Below are positions 1 to 7,306 of a stretch of 23,196 nt of DNA, one piece after another. Numbering within the stretch: position 1 is the first letter of the stretch; each line of letters starts with the position of its first letter. The DNA lies in NCBI GenBank assembly GCA_002315795.1, contig DCIF01000121.1, forward strand, positions 1-23,196, written 5' to 3'. The stretch comes from Bacteroidales bacterium UBA1733 (GTDB lineage Bacteria; Bacteroidota; Bacteroidia; Bacteroidales; UBA3663). Both the position numbers and the translations under genes were made by a program. Under the pieces are notes generated by a model. That model was not told where the DNA came from. It did no database searches and saw only the letters and a program-made list of their open reading frames with translations.

Positions 1-1170
1 GCAGCTACCTGGCTCACAGCCTTCGGTGCTACCGTTTCGGCCTGGTGGATTCTGGTAGCAAATGCGTGGATGCAGTATCCTGTTGGCATGGAGTTCAGTG
101 CCGGTCAGATGCGCAATGTCATGGTCAATTTTGCCGATGTGGCTCTCTCTCCTGTGGCAGTCAATAAGTTTTTCCATACAGTTCAGGCAGCTTGGTGCCT
201 CGGTGGTGTCTTCGTCATCTGCGTCAGCGCCTGGTTCCTGCTCAAGCAGCGTAATGTGGATTTTGCCATCAAGTCTATCAAGGTAGGTGGTTCGGTTGGA
301 CTCATCGGCATCCTCATGGCCATGATTACAGGTGATGGCACTGCCGTCGAAGTCACTCGCACTCAGCCTATGAAGCTTGCTGCCATGGAGGGTCTTTACG
401 AAGGCCAGCAAGGAACACCGCTCGTCGGTTTCGGCATTGTCAATCCAGACAAAGAATGGAACAATGACGAGGATGCGATGCTTTTCGATATCAGTATCCC
501 TTACGGTCTCTCTATCCTGGGTCGTCATGACTATGAAGCTTTCATCCCTGGTGTTAAAGATATCATTGAAGGTAAGGATATGATCGATGGCAAGGTGGTG
601 AACACCGTACCTTACGCAGAGCGTATTGAGCGCGGTAAGGCAGCACATGCCGCTCTTAGCCGTTTCAATGAAGCTAAGCAGGCTGGCGACGCTGCCGCCA
701 TGGCACAGGCCGAAGCAGAGCTCAAAGCCGACTATCCATTCTTCGGCTATGGTTATTTCAACGACGTCAAGGAAGCCATTCCTAACATCCCTGTGGTCTT
801 CTATTGCTTCCATCTGATGGTTATCGTTGGTGGCTTCCTGCTCGTCTTCCTGATGATTACACTCTGGATGGCCTTCAAGCGTCAGCAGTGGCTCACCTTC
901 AGTTGGAAGAAGTATATGCTGTTCCCTATCGTAGCCTTCCTGGCATTGCCACTGGTTTACATCTGCCACGAATGCGGCTGGGCCGTTGCCGAGGTTGGCC
1001 GTCAGCCATGGACTATTCAGGATATTCTCCCTGTTCAGGCTGCTATCTCCAGCCTCTCTGCCTCGCAGGTCATCACTACGTTCTGCCTCTTCGCCGTTCT
1101 TTTCACTATTTTGCTCTGTGCAGAAGTTGGCATTATGCTTAAACAAATCAAAAAAGGACCAGAAGCTTAA
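1..1170 (+). CDS. cydA: Cytochrome bd ubiquinol oxidase subunit I, 5' end missing
   Basis: Quinol-oxidising, haem-carrying subunit of the cytochrome bd terminal oxidase in the inner membrane; it passes electrons from quinol to oxygen. The frame is open from the first base, so the start lies before the window; 389 residues are visible, and by comparison with E. coli CydA roughly the first 130 are missing. Visible landmarks are the helix ending ILVANAWMQYPVG (about residues 18-30), the FFHTVQAA segment that carries the haem b558 histidine in the family, the long periplasmic quinol loop (about 110-250), and HECGWAVAEVGRQPW (about 324-338), whose GRQPW is a CydA hallmark. Several hydrophobic segments end in a lysine-rich tail. 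cydB follows after 23 bases, so the two are surely co-transcribed. Assignment is firm. Confidence 0.97.
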   Translation, partial: AATWLTAFGATVSAWWILVANAWMQYPVGMEFSAGQMRNVMVNFADVALSPVAVNKFFHTVQAAWCLGGVFVICVSAWFLLKQRNVDFAIKSIKVGGSVGLIGILMAMITGDGTAVEVTRTQPMKLAAMEGLYEGQQGTPLVGFGIVNPDKEWNNDEDAMLFDISIPYGLSILGRHDYEAFIPGVKDIIEGKDMIDGKVVNTVPYAERIERGKAAHAALSRFNEAKQAGDAAAMAQAEAELKADYPFFGYGYFNDVKEAIPNIPVVFYCFHLMVIVGGFLLVFLMITLWMAFKRQQWLTFSWKKYMLFPIVAFLALPLVYICHECGWAVAEVGRQPWTIQDILPVQAAISSLSASQVITTFCLFAVLFTILLCAEVGIMLKQIKKGPEA

Positions 1171-1193
1171 TGATTCATTAATTACATTGATTT

Positions 1194-2315
1194 ATGGAAT
1201 ACACATTTTTACAAGAATATTGGTGGCTGCTCATCAGCGTACTTGGCGCAATACTCGTTTTCATGTTATTTGTGCAGGGAGGTCAGTCCATGTTACTGCA
1301 GCAGATGCCTGACAGTCAGCGAGAGAAACTGGTCGATGCCATCGCTCACCGTTGGGAACTCACGTTTACCGTACTAGTCGTTTTCGGAGGAGCTTTCTTT
1401 GCTTCATTCCCACTTTTCTACTCCACCTCTTTTGGCGGTGCTTATTGGCTCTGGATGCTTATTCTCTTAGGCTTCGTAGTGCAGGCAGTGAGCTATAAAT
1501 ACCGCAAGGCCGAAGGAAATCTCCTGGGACGCAAGACCTATGACGTGTTCCTCTTCCTCAATGGCATCCTGGCTCCAATACTCTTAGGTGGTGCCGTCAG
1601 TACCTTCTTCTTTGGAAGCGACTTCACCGTCACCAAGACCAATCTCACAGACGTTGCGGCTCCTATCATCTCGCAGTGGGGACCTTGGCACGGACTTGAA
1701 GCACTCACCGACTGGCGCGTAGTAGCTTTCGGACTCATGGTGCTCTTCCTGTCACGTGTGCTCGCAAATCTGTGGTTTATCAACCAGATTCCAAGTCAGA
1801 TCGTAGGAGGCTGGAATAAGAAGCAACTGCTCATCAATGCTCCTATCTTCGTGGTTCTGTTCCTAGTAGTAGTGGGTACATTGCTGTTTACCGACGGTTA
1901 TGAAACCATTAGTGAGCATGAGTTTAAGCTGGTAGAAAACAAGTATTTCCACAACCTCTTTGGCAGCATCATAACCCTTGCCTTCTTCCTGTTAGGTACA
2001 GTAGCTGTATTACTCGGAGTTATCTTTACGCTAATTTCCGATACCCCTTTTGGAGGAAAAATCAAAGACTTCCGTAGTGGCATCTGGTATGCCGGTGCCG
2101 GCACCATGATGGTTGTATTGTCGCTCTTCTGGATTGCTGGCTATTTCAACACACCATACTATCCTTCTTATACAGATGTAGCTTCATCGCTCACCATTTA
2201 TAACAGTTCATCATCAGAATTTACGCTCCAGACCATGAGCTACGTCAGCCTCGCCATCCCCTTTGTACTGGCTTACATCGTCTGGGTATGGTATAAACTT
2301 ACTGCCAGAAAATAA
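1194..2315 (+). CDS. cydB: Cytochrome bd ubiquinol oxidase subunit II
   Basis: Second large membrane subunit of cytochrome bd oxidase, needed for assembly with CydA. The protein has 373 residues, close to the usual 340-380, and is almost wholly hydrophobic, with about eight or nine membrane segments. The N-terminal part holds the family-typical VQGGQSMLL near residue 30, where most CydB proteins have a glycine-rich D(G)G motif, and the YKYRKAEGN stretch (about 101-109) after the third helix. The start at 1194 follows the cydA stop by 23 bases; no strong Shine-Dalgarno is visible, which is normal for Bacteroidetes. It ends in a KLTARK tail, 8 bases before the adenine deaminase gene. Confidence 0.95.
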   Translation: MEYTFLQEYWWLLISVLGAILVFMLFVQGGQSMLLQQMPDSQREKLVDAIAHRWELTFTVLVVFGGAFFASFPLFYSTSFGGAYWLWMLILLGFVVQAVSYKYRKAEGNLLGRKTYDVFLFLNGILAPILLGGAVSTFFFGSDFTVTKTNLTDVAAPIISQWGPWHGLEALTDWRVVAFGLMVLFLSRVLANLWFINQIPSQIVGGWNKKQLLINAPIFVVLFLVVVGTLLFTDGYETISEHEFKLVENKYFHNLFGSIITLAFFLLGTVAVLLGVIFTLISDTPFGGKIKDFRSGIWYAGAGTMMVVLSLFWIAGYFNTPYYPSYTDVASSLTIYNSSSSEFTLQTMSYVSLAIPFVLAYIVWVWYKLTARK

Positions 2316-2323
2316 CAAATGTC

Positions 2324-3994
2324 ATGAATACATACAAAGGACACATCGTTGATGTTATCGGCCGTCAAATCTTTGATGGCGAAGTAGTTGTTGAAGGCAA
2401 GCGTATATCTGAAATCCGTAAGTGTACCATCCCTGCAGATTGTAAAGACTATATCATGCCAGGCTTTATTGACAGTCACGTGCATATTGAAAGCAGCATG
2501 ATGCTACCTTCTGAGTTTGCACGCGTAGCAGTGGAGCATGGTACCATCGGTGCCATTACCGATCCGCATGAGATTGGCAATGTGCTTGGCGAAGAGGGCA
2601 TCGACTTCATGGTTAAGTCGAGCCGCCAGATCCGATTCAATTTCTGCTTTGGTGCACCAAGCTGTGTCCCCTCTTGCGGAACGGACATAGAAACCAGCGG
2701 ATATAAACTGGACAGCAAGGCCATTGAGCGGCTGATGGCACGTGAGGACATCGGCTACTTGGCAGAGATGATGAACTATCCCGGCGTGCTGAACGGTGAT
2801 CCTGAGGTGATGGCCAAGATTGCAGCTGCACACAAGTATGGAAAGCCTGTAGATGGTCATGCACCCGGACTCGTTGGCGAAGACCGCATGCGTTATGCAC
2901 AAGCAGGCATCAGTACAGATCATGAGTGTGCCACCCTGCAGGAAGGACGCGATTGTATCAAGGCTGGAATGAAAGTTATCATCCGCGAAGGCTCTGCTGC
3001 ACGTGATTATGAGGGACTCATTCCGCTGCTTGCCGAGTCACCAGACATGGTGATGTTCTGTACGGACGATTGTCATCCGAGTGACCTTATCAATGGACAC
3101 ATCAATGATATTGTCTATCGCGCCATAGAAGATGGTTATAATATGTGGGATGTATTGCAGGCTGCCTGTGTCAACCCACAACGCCATTATGGACTAGATT
3201 GGGGTCTGCTACAGGAAGGTGACCGTGCCAATTTTATCATTGTCTCAGATGTTCATTACCGCCTTCGTGTCATCAGTACCTTCATTGATGGTTGCGAAGT
3301 CTATAACTACAACTCTTTTCTGAGTGCCATACGCTCACAGAATAAATCGCTTGACAATCAGATCTCTATTCTTGACAACTATCCGAACAACTTCGTAGCT
3401 CAACCTATTACCGAAGCGGATATTGCCCTTGAACTGAAGCCTGGTGACACAGCACATATCATTAAAGCCGAGAACGGAAGCCTGCTGACTGGTCACGAAC
3501 AGGTGAAGGTTACAGGCAATCCTATACTCGATGCCAAATACCCTTGGAACGAGGTTCAGAAGATTGTGGTCTATAACCGATATACTCCTGGTGCTAAGCC
3601 ACATGTAGGTCTGGTGCGTGGATTCGGGCTCAAAGAAGGCGTGATGGCGGCCACGGTAGCGCATGACTGTCATAACATCGTAGCTGTTGGTACTTCAGAC
3701 GAATATCTGGTCAAAGCTATCAACCGCATCATCGAGATGAAGGGTGGCCAGGTTGCCATGAACCGGGAGGTTATGGTCGATATAGCCTTGCCTATTGCCG
3801 GACTGATCTCTCCGCTTGGTGGTCACGAGATTGCGTACAAGAGTCGTGTCCTACGTGAGACTATTGCGGCTGCCGGCTGTCCGATGGCCGCTCCTTTCAT
3901 CACTATGGCCTTTGTGTGTCTGCCAGTCATCCCTGAGCTTAAAATTACCGACAAAGGTCTCTTCGATTCGCAAACCTGGCAGTTTATCAAATAG
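2324..3994 (+). CDS. ade: Adenine deaminase (Ade family)
   Basis: Cytoplasmic metal-dependent amidohydrolase that converts adenine to hypoxanthine and ammonia in purine salvage. The 556 residues match the bacterial Ade/YicP family rather than the adenosine-deaminase type. Metal-ligand motifs: PGFIDSHVHIESS (46-58), TDPHEIGNV (79-87), DGHAPGL (177-183), TDHECAT (198-204) and FCTDDCHPSDLINGH (245-259). The C-terminal third carries the Ade-specific domain with GFGLKEG and TVAHDCHN (around 429-449). It is slightly shorter than the E. coli enzyme (about 588). The start lies only 8 bases after the cydB stop, so it probably shares the cyd transcript; the metabolic reason is not obvious. A repeat array and a terminator follow it. 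Confidence 0.95.
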   Translation: MNTYKGHIVDVIGRQIFDGEVVVEGKRISEIRKCTIPADCKDYIMPGFIDSHVHIESSMMLPSEFARVAVEHGTIGAITDPHEIGNVLGEEGIDFMVKSSRQIRFNFCFGAPSCVPSCGTDIETSGYKLDSKAIERLMAREDIGYLAEMMNYPGVLNGDPEVMAKIAAAHKYGKPVDGHAPGLVGEDRMRYAQAGISTDHECATLQEGRDCIKAGMKVIIREGSAARDYEGLIPLLAESPDMVMFCTDDCHPSDLINGHINDIVYRAIEDGYNMWDVLQAACVNPQRHYGLDWGLLQEGDRANFIIVSDVHYRLRVISTFIDGCEVYNYNSFLSAIRSQNKSLDNQISILDNYPNNFVAQPITEADIALELKPGDTAHIIKAENGSLLTGHEQVKVTGNPILDAKYPWNEVQKIVVYNRYTPGAKPHVGLVRGFGLKEGVMAATVAHDCHNIVAVGTSDEYLVKAINRIIEMKGGQVAMNREVMVDIALPIAGLISPLGGHEIAYKSRVLRETIAAAGCPMAAPFITMAFVCLPVIPELKITDKGLFDSQTWQFIK

Positions 3995-3995
3995 T

Positions 3996-4163
3996 CCTTT
4001 CATTAATCGTTGAAACTGGATTTTGGAATCATTTTCACCTTTCATTGATCAATGAAACTAGTTCCGGATATTAGTTTGTCCTTTCATTGATCGACGAAAC
4101 CGGATTTAGGAATCATTTTCTCCTTTCATCGATCGACGAAACCGCTTCCGACAAGCAAAAAAT
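3996..4163 (+). repeat. Four near-palindromic 21-base elements at an exact 42-base period
   Basis: Copies lie at 3996-4016, 4038-4058, 4080-4100 and 4122-4142, all starting CCTTTCATT or CCTTTCATC and ending GAAAC. Copy 2 contains a perfect 18-base palindrome, TTTCATTGATCAATGAAA (4040-4057); the others are imperfect versions. The 21-base spacers alternate: spacers 1 (4017-4037) and 3 (4101-4121) are alike (both contain GGAATCATTTTC), while spacer 2 and the bases after copy 4 share only TTCCG. The true unit is therefore about 84 bases, present twice, with about 54 of the first 63 positions identical by my hand count. It sits between the adenine deaminase stop codon and the terminator. I do not recognise the family, and its function is unknown. 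Confidence 0.85.
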
Positions 4164-4215
4164 AAAAAAATACATTCGCAAACTTTCATCAGATTGCGAA
4201 TGTATTTTATTTTTT
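4160..4215. terminator. Bidirectional hairpin terminator between convergent genes
   Basis: A perfect 12-base-pair stem, ATACATTCGCAA (4170-4181) with TTGCGAATGTAT (4194-4205), closes a 12-base loop. It is flanked by an A-rich tract on the left (4158-4169) and a T-rich tract on the right (4205-4215), so it can end the cydAB-ade transcript on the plus strand and the TPR gene transcript on the minus strand. The loop contains CTTTCATC, which resembles the left half of the repeat units just upstream. Confidence 0.9.
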
Positions 4216-4240
4216 CAGATTGGCTAAGCCAAACTGGGAA

Positions 4241-5707
4241 TTACTGGCACTGGATAGTAACGGTTACGCCCATCCAACCACCGATGGTGTATGACTCACC
4301 TGGCTGCTTGCCTGCCTGCATGAAGAGATCACCCTTAGCTGGGAAACCACCCTTGTAAGCAGCTGCAGTACGCTGGTACTTAGCCTTGGTCTCATCGTTT
4401 GGAGCCTTAGCAATAGCGTTCATCATCTCATTGTATGCTGCAACGTAAACGAGCTGCTTGAGAGCTGCCTTATCAGCACCAGACTGGTTGGCTGAAGTAG
4501 CATACATAGCTGCGATCATGACGTATGGAGTATCCTGGTCTGGATCAATGCTGAGTGACTTGCGGAGAAGCTCACGAGCCTTGCCCTTGTTGCCACGATC
4601 CTGATAGATAGCTGCCTCATAAAGAAGGATTTCAGTCTTATCATCTGGCTGGATAGCACGATCAAGAGCCTCATCATAGTACTGGATAGCACGATCATAA
4701 TCCTTAGCCTTCAAAGCAGCCTTAGCAAGACCCTTAGCAGCCTGCATAGATGGCTCAATCTGATAAGAGTAGTCTGCTACGTGAGTATAGAGATCAGTCT
4801 CACGACCCTCAGCGCTACGGCCAAGAAGCTTAGCTACGTTGTTGAGGAATGCGAGGTCGGTCTTCTTCTCCTCTACCTGTGGAGTGAAGATCTCAACAAG
4901 TGTGTTGACATCAGCATAACCTGATGCAGCGAACTTCTGAGTGAGGTTCATCTTATAGCTCTTTGCCTGATCAAGGAGAGCCTTGGTTGACTTAGCTGCA
5001 CGCTCGAGCTTAGCGACATCACCGCCCTGCTCCTTAGCAGTATTAACCTTGGTGGTATCCTCCTCATAACGAATTACATAGCGGTCAAGAGCCTCATCAA
5101 GATACTCGGTTGACTTCATGTAGTCCTGGATGTAATTGTTCTTATCCTGAGCACCTGCCTTAGAGAGCTTAAGTGAAAGATCTGCCCACTGGCCGATATA
5201 ATAAGGCTGAGCACCACCACGGAAGCTGGTAAGGATCTGACCATACTGATCATATACATTCTTGTCAGTAGCTTCTGAATTGTACTTCTTGAAGTAATCG
5301 ACCTTCTTCAACTGAATTGCCTCTGCAGGAACGGTCTTAGTAGCAAAACCATACTTTACACGATCATCACAAAGTTTCTCGAGCTCCTTAGCATAACGCT
5401 GCTGATCAGCTGCGTTGTTCTCCTTTACAGCCTTATCAACCTTAGCAAGAAGGATCTTCTCTCCGTTGAGATAAAGAGCCTGATTGAAGTTAGGAACTGC
5501 ATCGTAGAGAGCCTTCCAGTTGTCGTAAGCAGAGAGAGGCTTTGCCTCACCTCCCTTAGGGAAGTAGTCGTTGTAAAGAGAATTGTTGGTACCAGCATCC
5601 AGATCGTTAGCACACATGGTAGCGAGCATCTCTGGAGTCTGTGCATACATGGCTGTGGTGCCCAAAGCAAAGAGGGCGCTCACCATAACTTTTACAGATG
5701 TCTTCAT
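4241..5707 (-). CDS. Secreted TPR-containing protein
   Basis: The protein has 488 residues. The N-terminus (MKTSVKVMVSALFALGTTAMYAQ) is a clear signal peptide with likely cleavage after residue 22 or 23, and no lipobox cysteine. The middle (about 60-300) is helical with many lysines and alanines. Two TPR-like repeats lie at about 321-393 (DYDRAIQYYDEALDRA and GNKGKARELLRKSLSIDPD). The C-terminus, about 455-488, is glycine-rich and ends in the strand-like GGWMGVTVTIQ. Codons look strongly biased to a few preferred ones (AAG, GCT, GAG), which suggests high expression. It lies 132 bases downstream of an outer-membrane barrel gene on the same strand, and a joint envelope role is plausible. No consensus promoter is visible in the gap. 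The precise function is not recognised. Confidence 0.85.
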   Translation of the reverse strand: MKTSVKVMVSALFALGTTAMYAQTPEMLATMCANDLDAGTNNSLYNDYFPKGGEAKPLSAYDNWKALYDAVPNFNQALYLNGEKILLAKVDKAVKENNAADQQRYAKELEKLCDDRVKYGFATKTVPAEAIQLKKVDYFKKYNSEATDKNVYDQYGQILTSFRGGAQPYYIGQWADLSLKLSKAGAQDKNNYIQDYMKSTEYLDEALDRYVIRYEEDTTKVNTAKEQGGDVAKLERAAKSTKALLDQAKSYKMNLTQKFAASGYADVNTLVEIFTPQVEEKKTDLAFLNNVAKLLGRSAEGRETDLYTHVADYSYQIEPSMQAAKGLAKAALKAKDYDRAIQYYDEALDRAIQPDDKTEILLYEAAIYQDRGNKGKARELLRKSLSIDPDQDTPYVMIAAMYATSANQSGADKAALKQLVYVAAYNEMMNAIAKAPNDETKAKYQRTAAAYKGGFPAKGDLFMQAGKQPGESYTIGGWMGVTVTIQCQ

Positions 5708-5772
5708 TGTACTTTATTATAATTAATGTTATTTGTTGTCTTGTTTTGCTTATTGGACTTTTCACTTGGTGT

Positions 5773-5834
5773 AGAGTTTAAAACGGAGTGTTCTGGGTTG
5801 CATAAAACGCCTCATTCCATAAACTCTTCACTCC
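5773..5834 (-). other. Interleaved inverted repeats between the barrel and TPR genes
   Basis: Plus-strand order is AGAGTTTA (5773-5780), GGAGTG (5785-5790), TAAACTCT (5820-5827), CACTCC (5829-5834). The first pairs with the third (8 base pairs) and the second with the fourth (6 base pairs), so the two helices interlock as in a pseudoknot or as mutually exclusive hairpins. In the minus-strand transcript the GGAGTG/CACTCC helix is followed by GTTTT, so it might act as a weak terminator after the barrel gene. It lies in the leader of the TPR gene. The pairing is seen in the sequence; any function is a guess. Confidence 0.4.
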
Positions 5835-5839
5835 TTCTT

Positions 5840-7147
5840 TTAACGAAGCTTATTGCGGAAGAACATCATTTCGTTGAACGTGATACCAAGCGAGAATTTG
5901 ATATAGTCTTCTTTAAGAATATCATTGCGACTTGGTGCGAAATGATTGAAACCTACACTAAAGTCGAGGAAGCAGCGGCGATTTACTGGCATGGAAAGAC
6001 CCAAGGTGCCTTCGTATTCTCGAGTTGTGGATTCACCGACGCGAGCATATCCATTACGAGTCTTGAAGCCTGCACGATAACGGCAAGCTTTGAAAAACTT
6101 GTTAGAGTTGGCCTGTGGGATGTACTCTGCACCAATGGCAACTCGATGTGTATCGGTAAATACGTCGGAAGAAGCTGTGAGGTCCGTCTTGAAGCCACTG
6201 ACTTTTGACCACTGAGTAAACTCATATTCGGCTGAAACCATGAGTTTGCGATAGATCTCGTAAGTGAAACCAATACCCATCTTCATAGGCGACTTGATAT
6301 CATTACGAAACTCGTCTTTAAAGGTAATGGTATCTGTACTGAGCTTGATGTCTTCTGAGTCAATGCTCAGATTGAGCTTTGGCTGGAAGGTGGCACCCAC
6401 AGTGAAAGCACGTGTAGCATTTAGACGACGTGTGTACTGTGCACCAAACTGAAGGAAGAGACCTTTAGTAGTTAATTCATGGGTTACCAGATAACTGTTA
6501 GACTGTGAGGTAGTAGTTACGGTAGCACTGTTGCGAATTGTACCAAAGAGAAAACCGACGTTGGCACCGACATTGACCTCAGCCATTTTTGTCTTCCATG
6601 GACGATAGCCAATTCCCATCATGAAGTTATTGATACCTCCTAAACCGTTATAGACTGTCGCAATATCGAGCGTATCATGCTTGACAACAGGACTCTGGAC
6701 CGGCACTTCTGTGACATTGCCGTAACTATAGCCAACCATGCTGTATGGTGAAAGCGACAGAGACATGGCAAAATCTTTCCAGAGTGGGAAGTGGAAACTC
6801 ATATAACTGAAACCTGCGTCCCAGTTAGTCTCAGTAGCTCCATTTTCGCGGAATACTGAATAATCTGCATCAAGACCTACTGAAAAAATCATGGTGAGAG
6901 TATCAATAGAAGTCAATGATGCCGGATTGGCAATAGTAGTATAATTGCTGTTGCGGATGGCTATGCCTACTTCTCCCATTCCGCGTGTTGCAGCATTACC
7001 TAATGAACCCAATTTGCCATAGCCATAGCGAGAATAAGGAGAATGAGTAAGATTGCTCTCATTCTGATTCTGTGCTACAGAAACACTAGCTAACAAGGTC
7101 ATGATGACCATGAGGGTTAAGGCAAGTGCTTTGTTGATAAAATTCAT
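5840..7147 (-). CDS. Outer-membrane beta-barrel protein, FadL/OmpP1-like
   Basis: The protein has 435 residues with an N-terminal signal peptide (MNFINKALALTLMVIMTLLASVSVAQ, cleavage near 26). The mature part is made of alternating hydrophobic strands rich in aromatic residues and glycine, for example AGFSYMSFHFPLW, KMGIGFTYEIYRKLMVSAEYEFTQWSKV and CFLDFSVGFNHFAP, as in an outer-membrane barrel. The start of the mature protein (SPYSRYGYGKLGSLGNAATRGMGEVGIAIRN followed by NPASLT) resembles the N-terminal plug of FadL/OmpP1-type barrels common in Bacteroidetes. The substrate is unknown. The start at 7147 fits a consensus promoter about 30 bases upstream. It may be co-transcribed with the downstream TPR gene. 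Confidence 0.8.
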   Translation of the reverse strand: MNFINKALALTLMVIMTLLASVSVAQNQNESNLTHSPYSRYGYGKLGSLGNAATRGMGEVGIAIRNSNYTTIANPASLTSIDTLTMIFSVGLDADYSVFRENGATETNWDAGFSYMSFHFPLWKDFAMSLSLSPYSMVGYSYGNVTEVPVQSPVVKHDTLDIATVYNGLGGINNFMMGIGYRPWKTKMAEVNVGANVGFLFGTIRNSATVTTTSQSNSYLVTHELTTKGLFLQFGAQYTRRLNATRAFTVGATFQPKLNLSIDSEDIKLSTDTITFKDEFRNDIKSPMKMGIGFTYEIYRKLMVSAEYEFTQWSKVSGFKTDLTASSDVFTDTHRVAIGAEYIPQANSNKFFKACRYRAGFKTRNGYARVGESTTREYEGTLGLSMPVNRRCFLDFSVGFNHFAPSRNDILKEDYIKFSLGITFNEMMFFRNKLR

Positions 7148-7179
7148 CTGCTTCTTAAAAATCGATATATTACGAGGTG

Positions 7180-7211
7180 CAAATATAGCGTATTTCTACG
7201 AAATATCCAAA
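7180..7211 (-). promoter_or_regulatory. Bacteroidetes-type promoter of the barrel gene
   Basis: On the minus strand, TTTG (7208-7211) is followed after exactly 20 bases by TATATTTG (7180-7187). This is a full match to the TTTG / TAnnTTTG consensus of the Bacteroidetes primary sigma factor. Transcription should start near 7173, giving a leader of roughly 25 bases. Confidence 0.85.
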
Positions 7212-7230
7212 TAATTTCGTCTTTTTTAAT

Positions 7231-7288
7231 AAAAAAACAAATATCATCTGCTTTGGAATACAAGATTTCACAAAACTGATGATATTTG
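7231..7288 (-). terminator. Rho-independent terminator after guaA
   Basis: Read on the minus strand, CAAATATCATC (7278-7288) pairs with GATGATATTTG (7238-7248), an 11-base-pair stem, followed by seven T residues (7231-7237). The loop is long (29 bases). A second copy of the outer stem sequence at 7288-7295 could pair in its place. Placement 19 bases after the guaA stop supports the call. Confidence 0.75.
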
Positions 7289-7306
7289 ATATTTGTTATT
7301 GGCTAT

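Noticed and set aside
3996..4142. CRISPR-like pattern of regular repeats and spacers
   Set aside because: Repeats are only 21 bases and differ between copies, the spacers resemble each other in alternation, there are only four units, and no cas gene is nearby.
5726..6208. Plus-strand open frame of 160 codons with a hydrophobic N-terminus
   Set aside because: Most of it lies antisense to the end of the barrel gene, the composition is unlike a real protein, and there is no consensus promoter.
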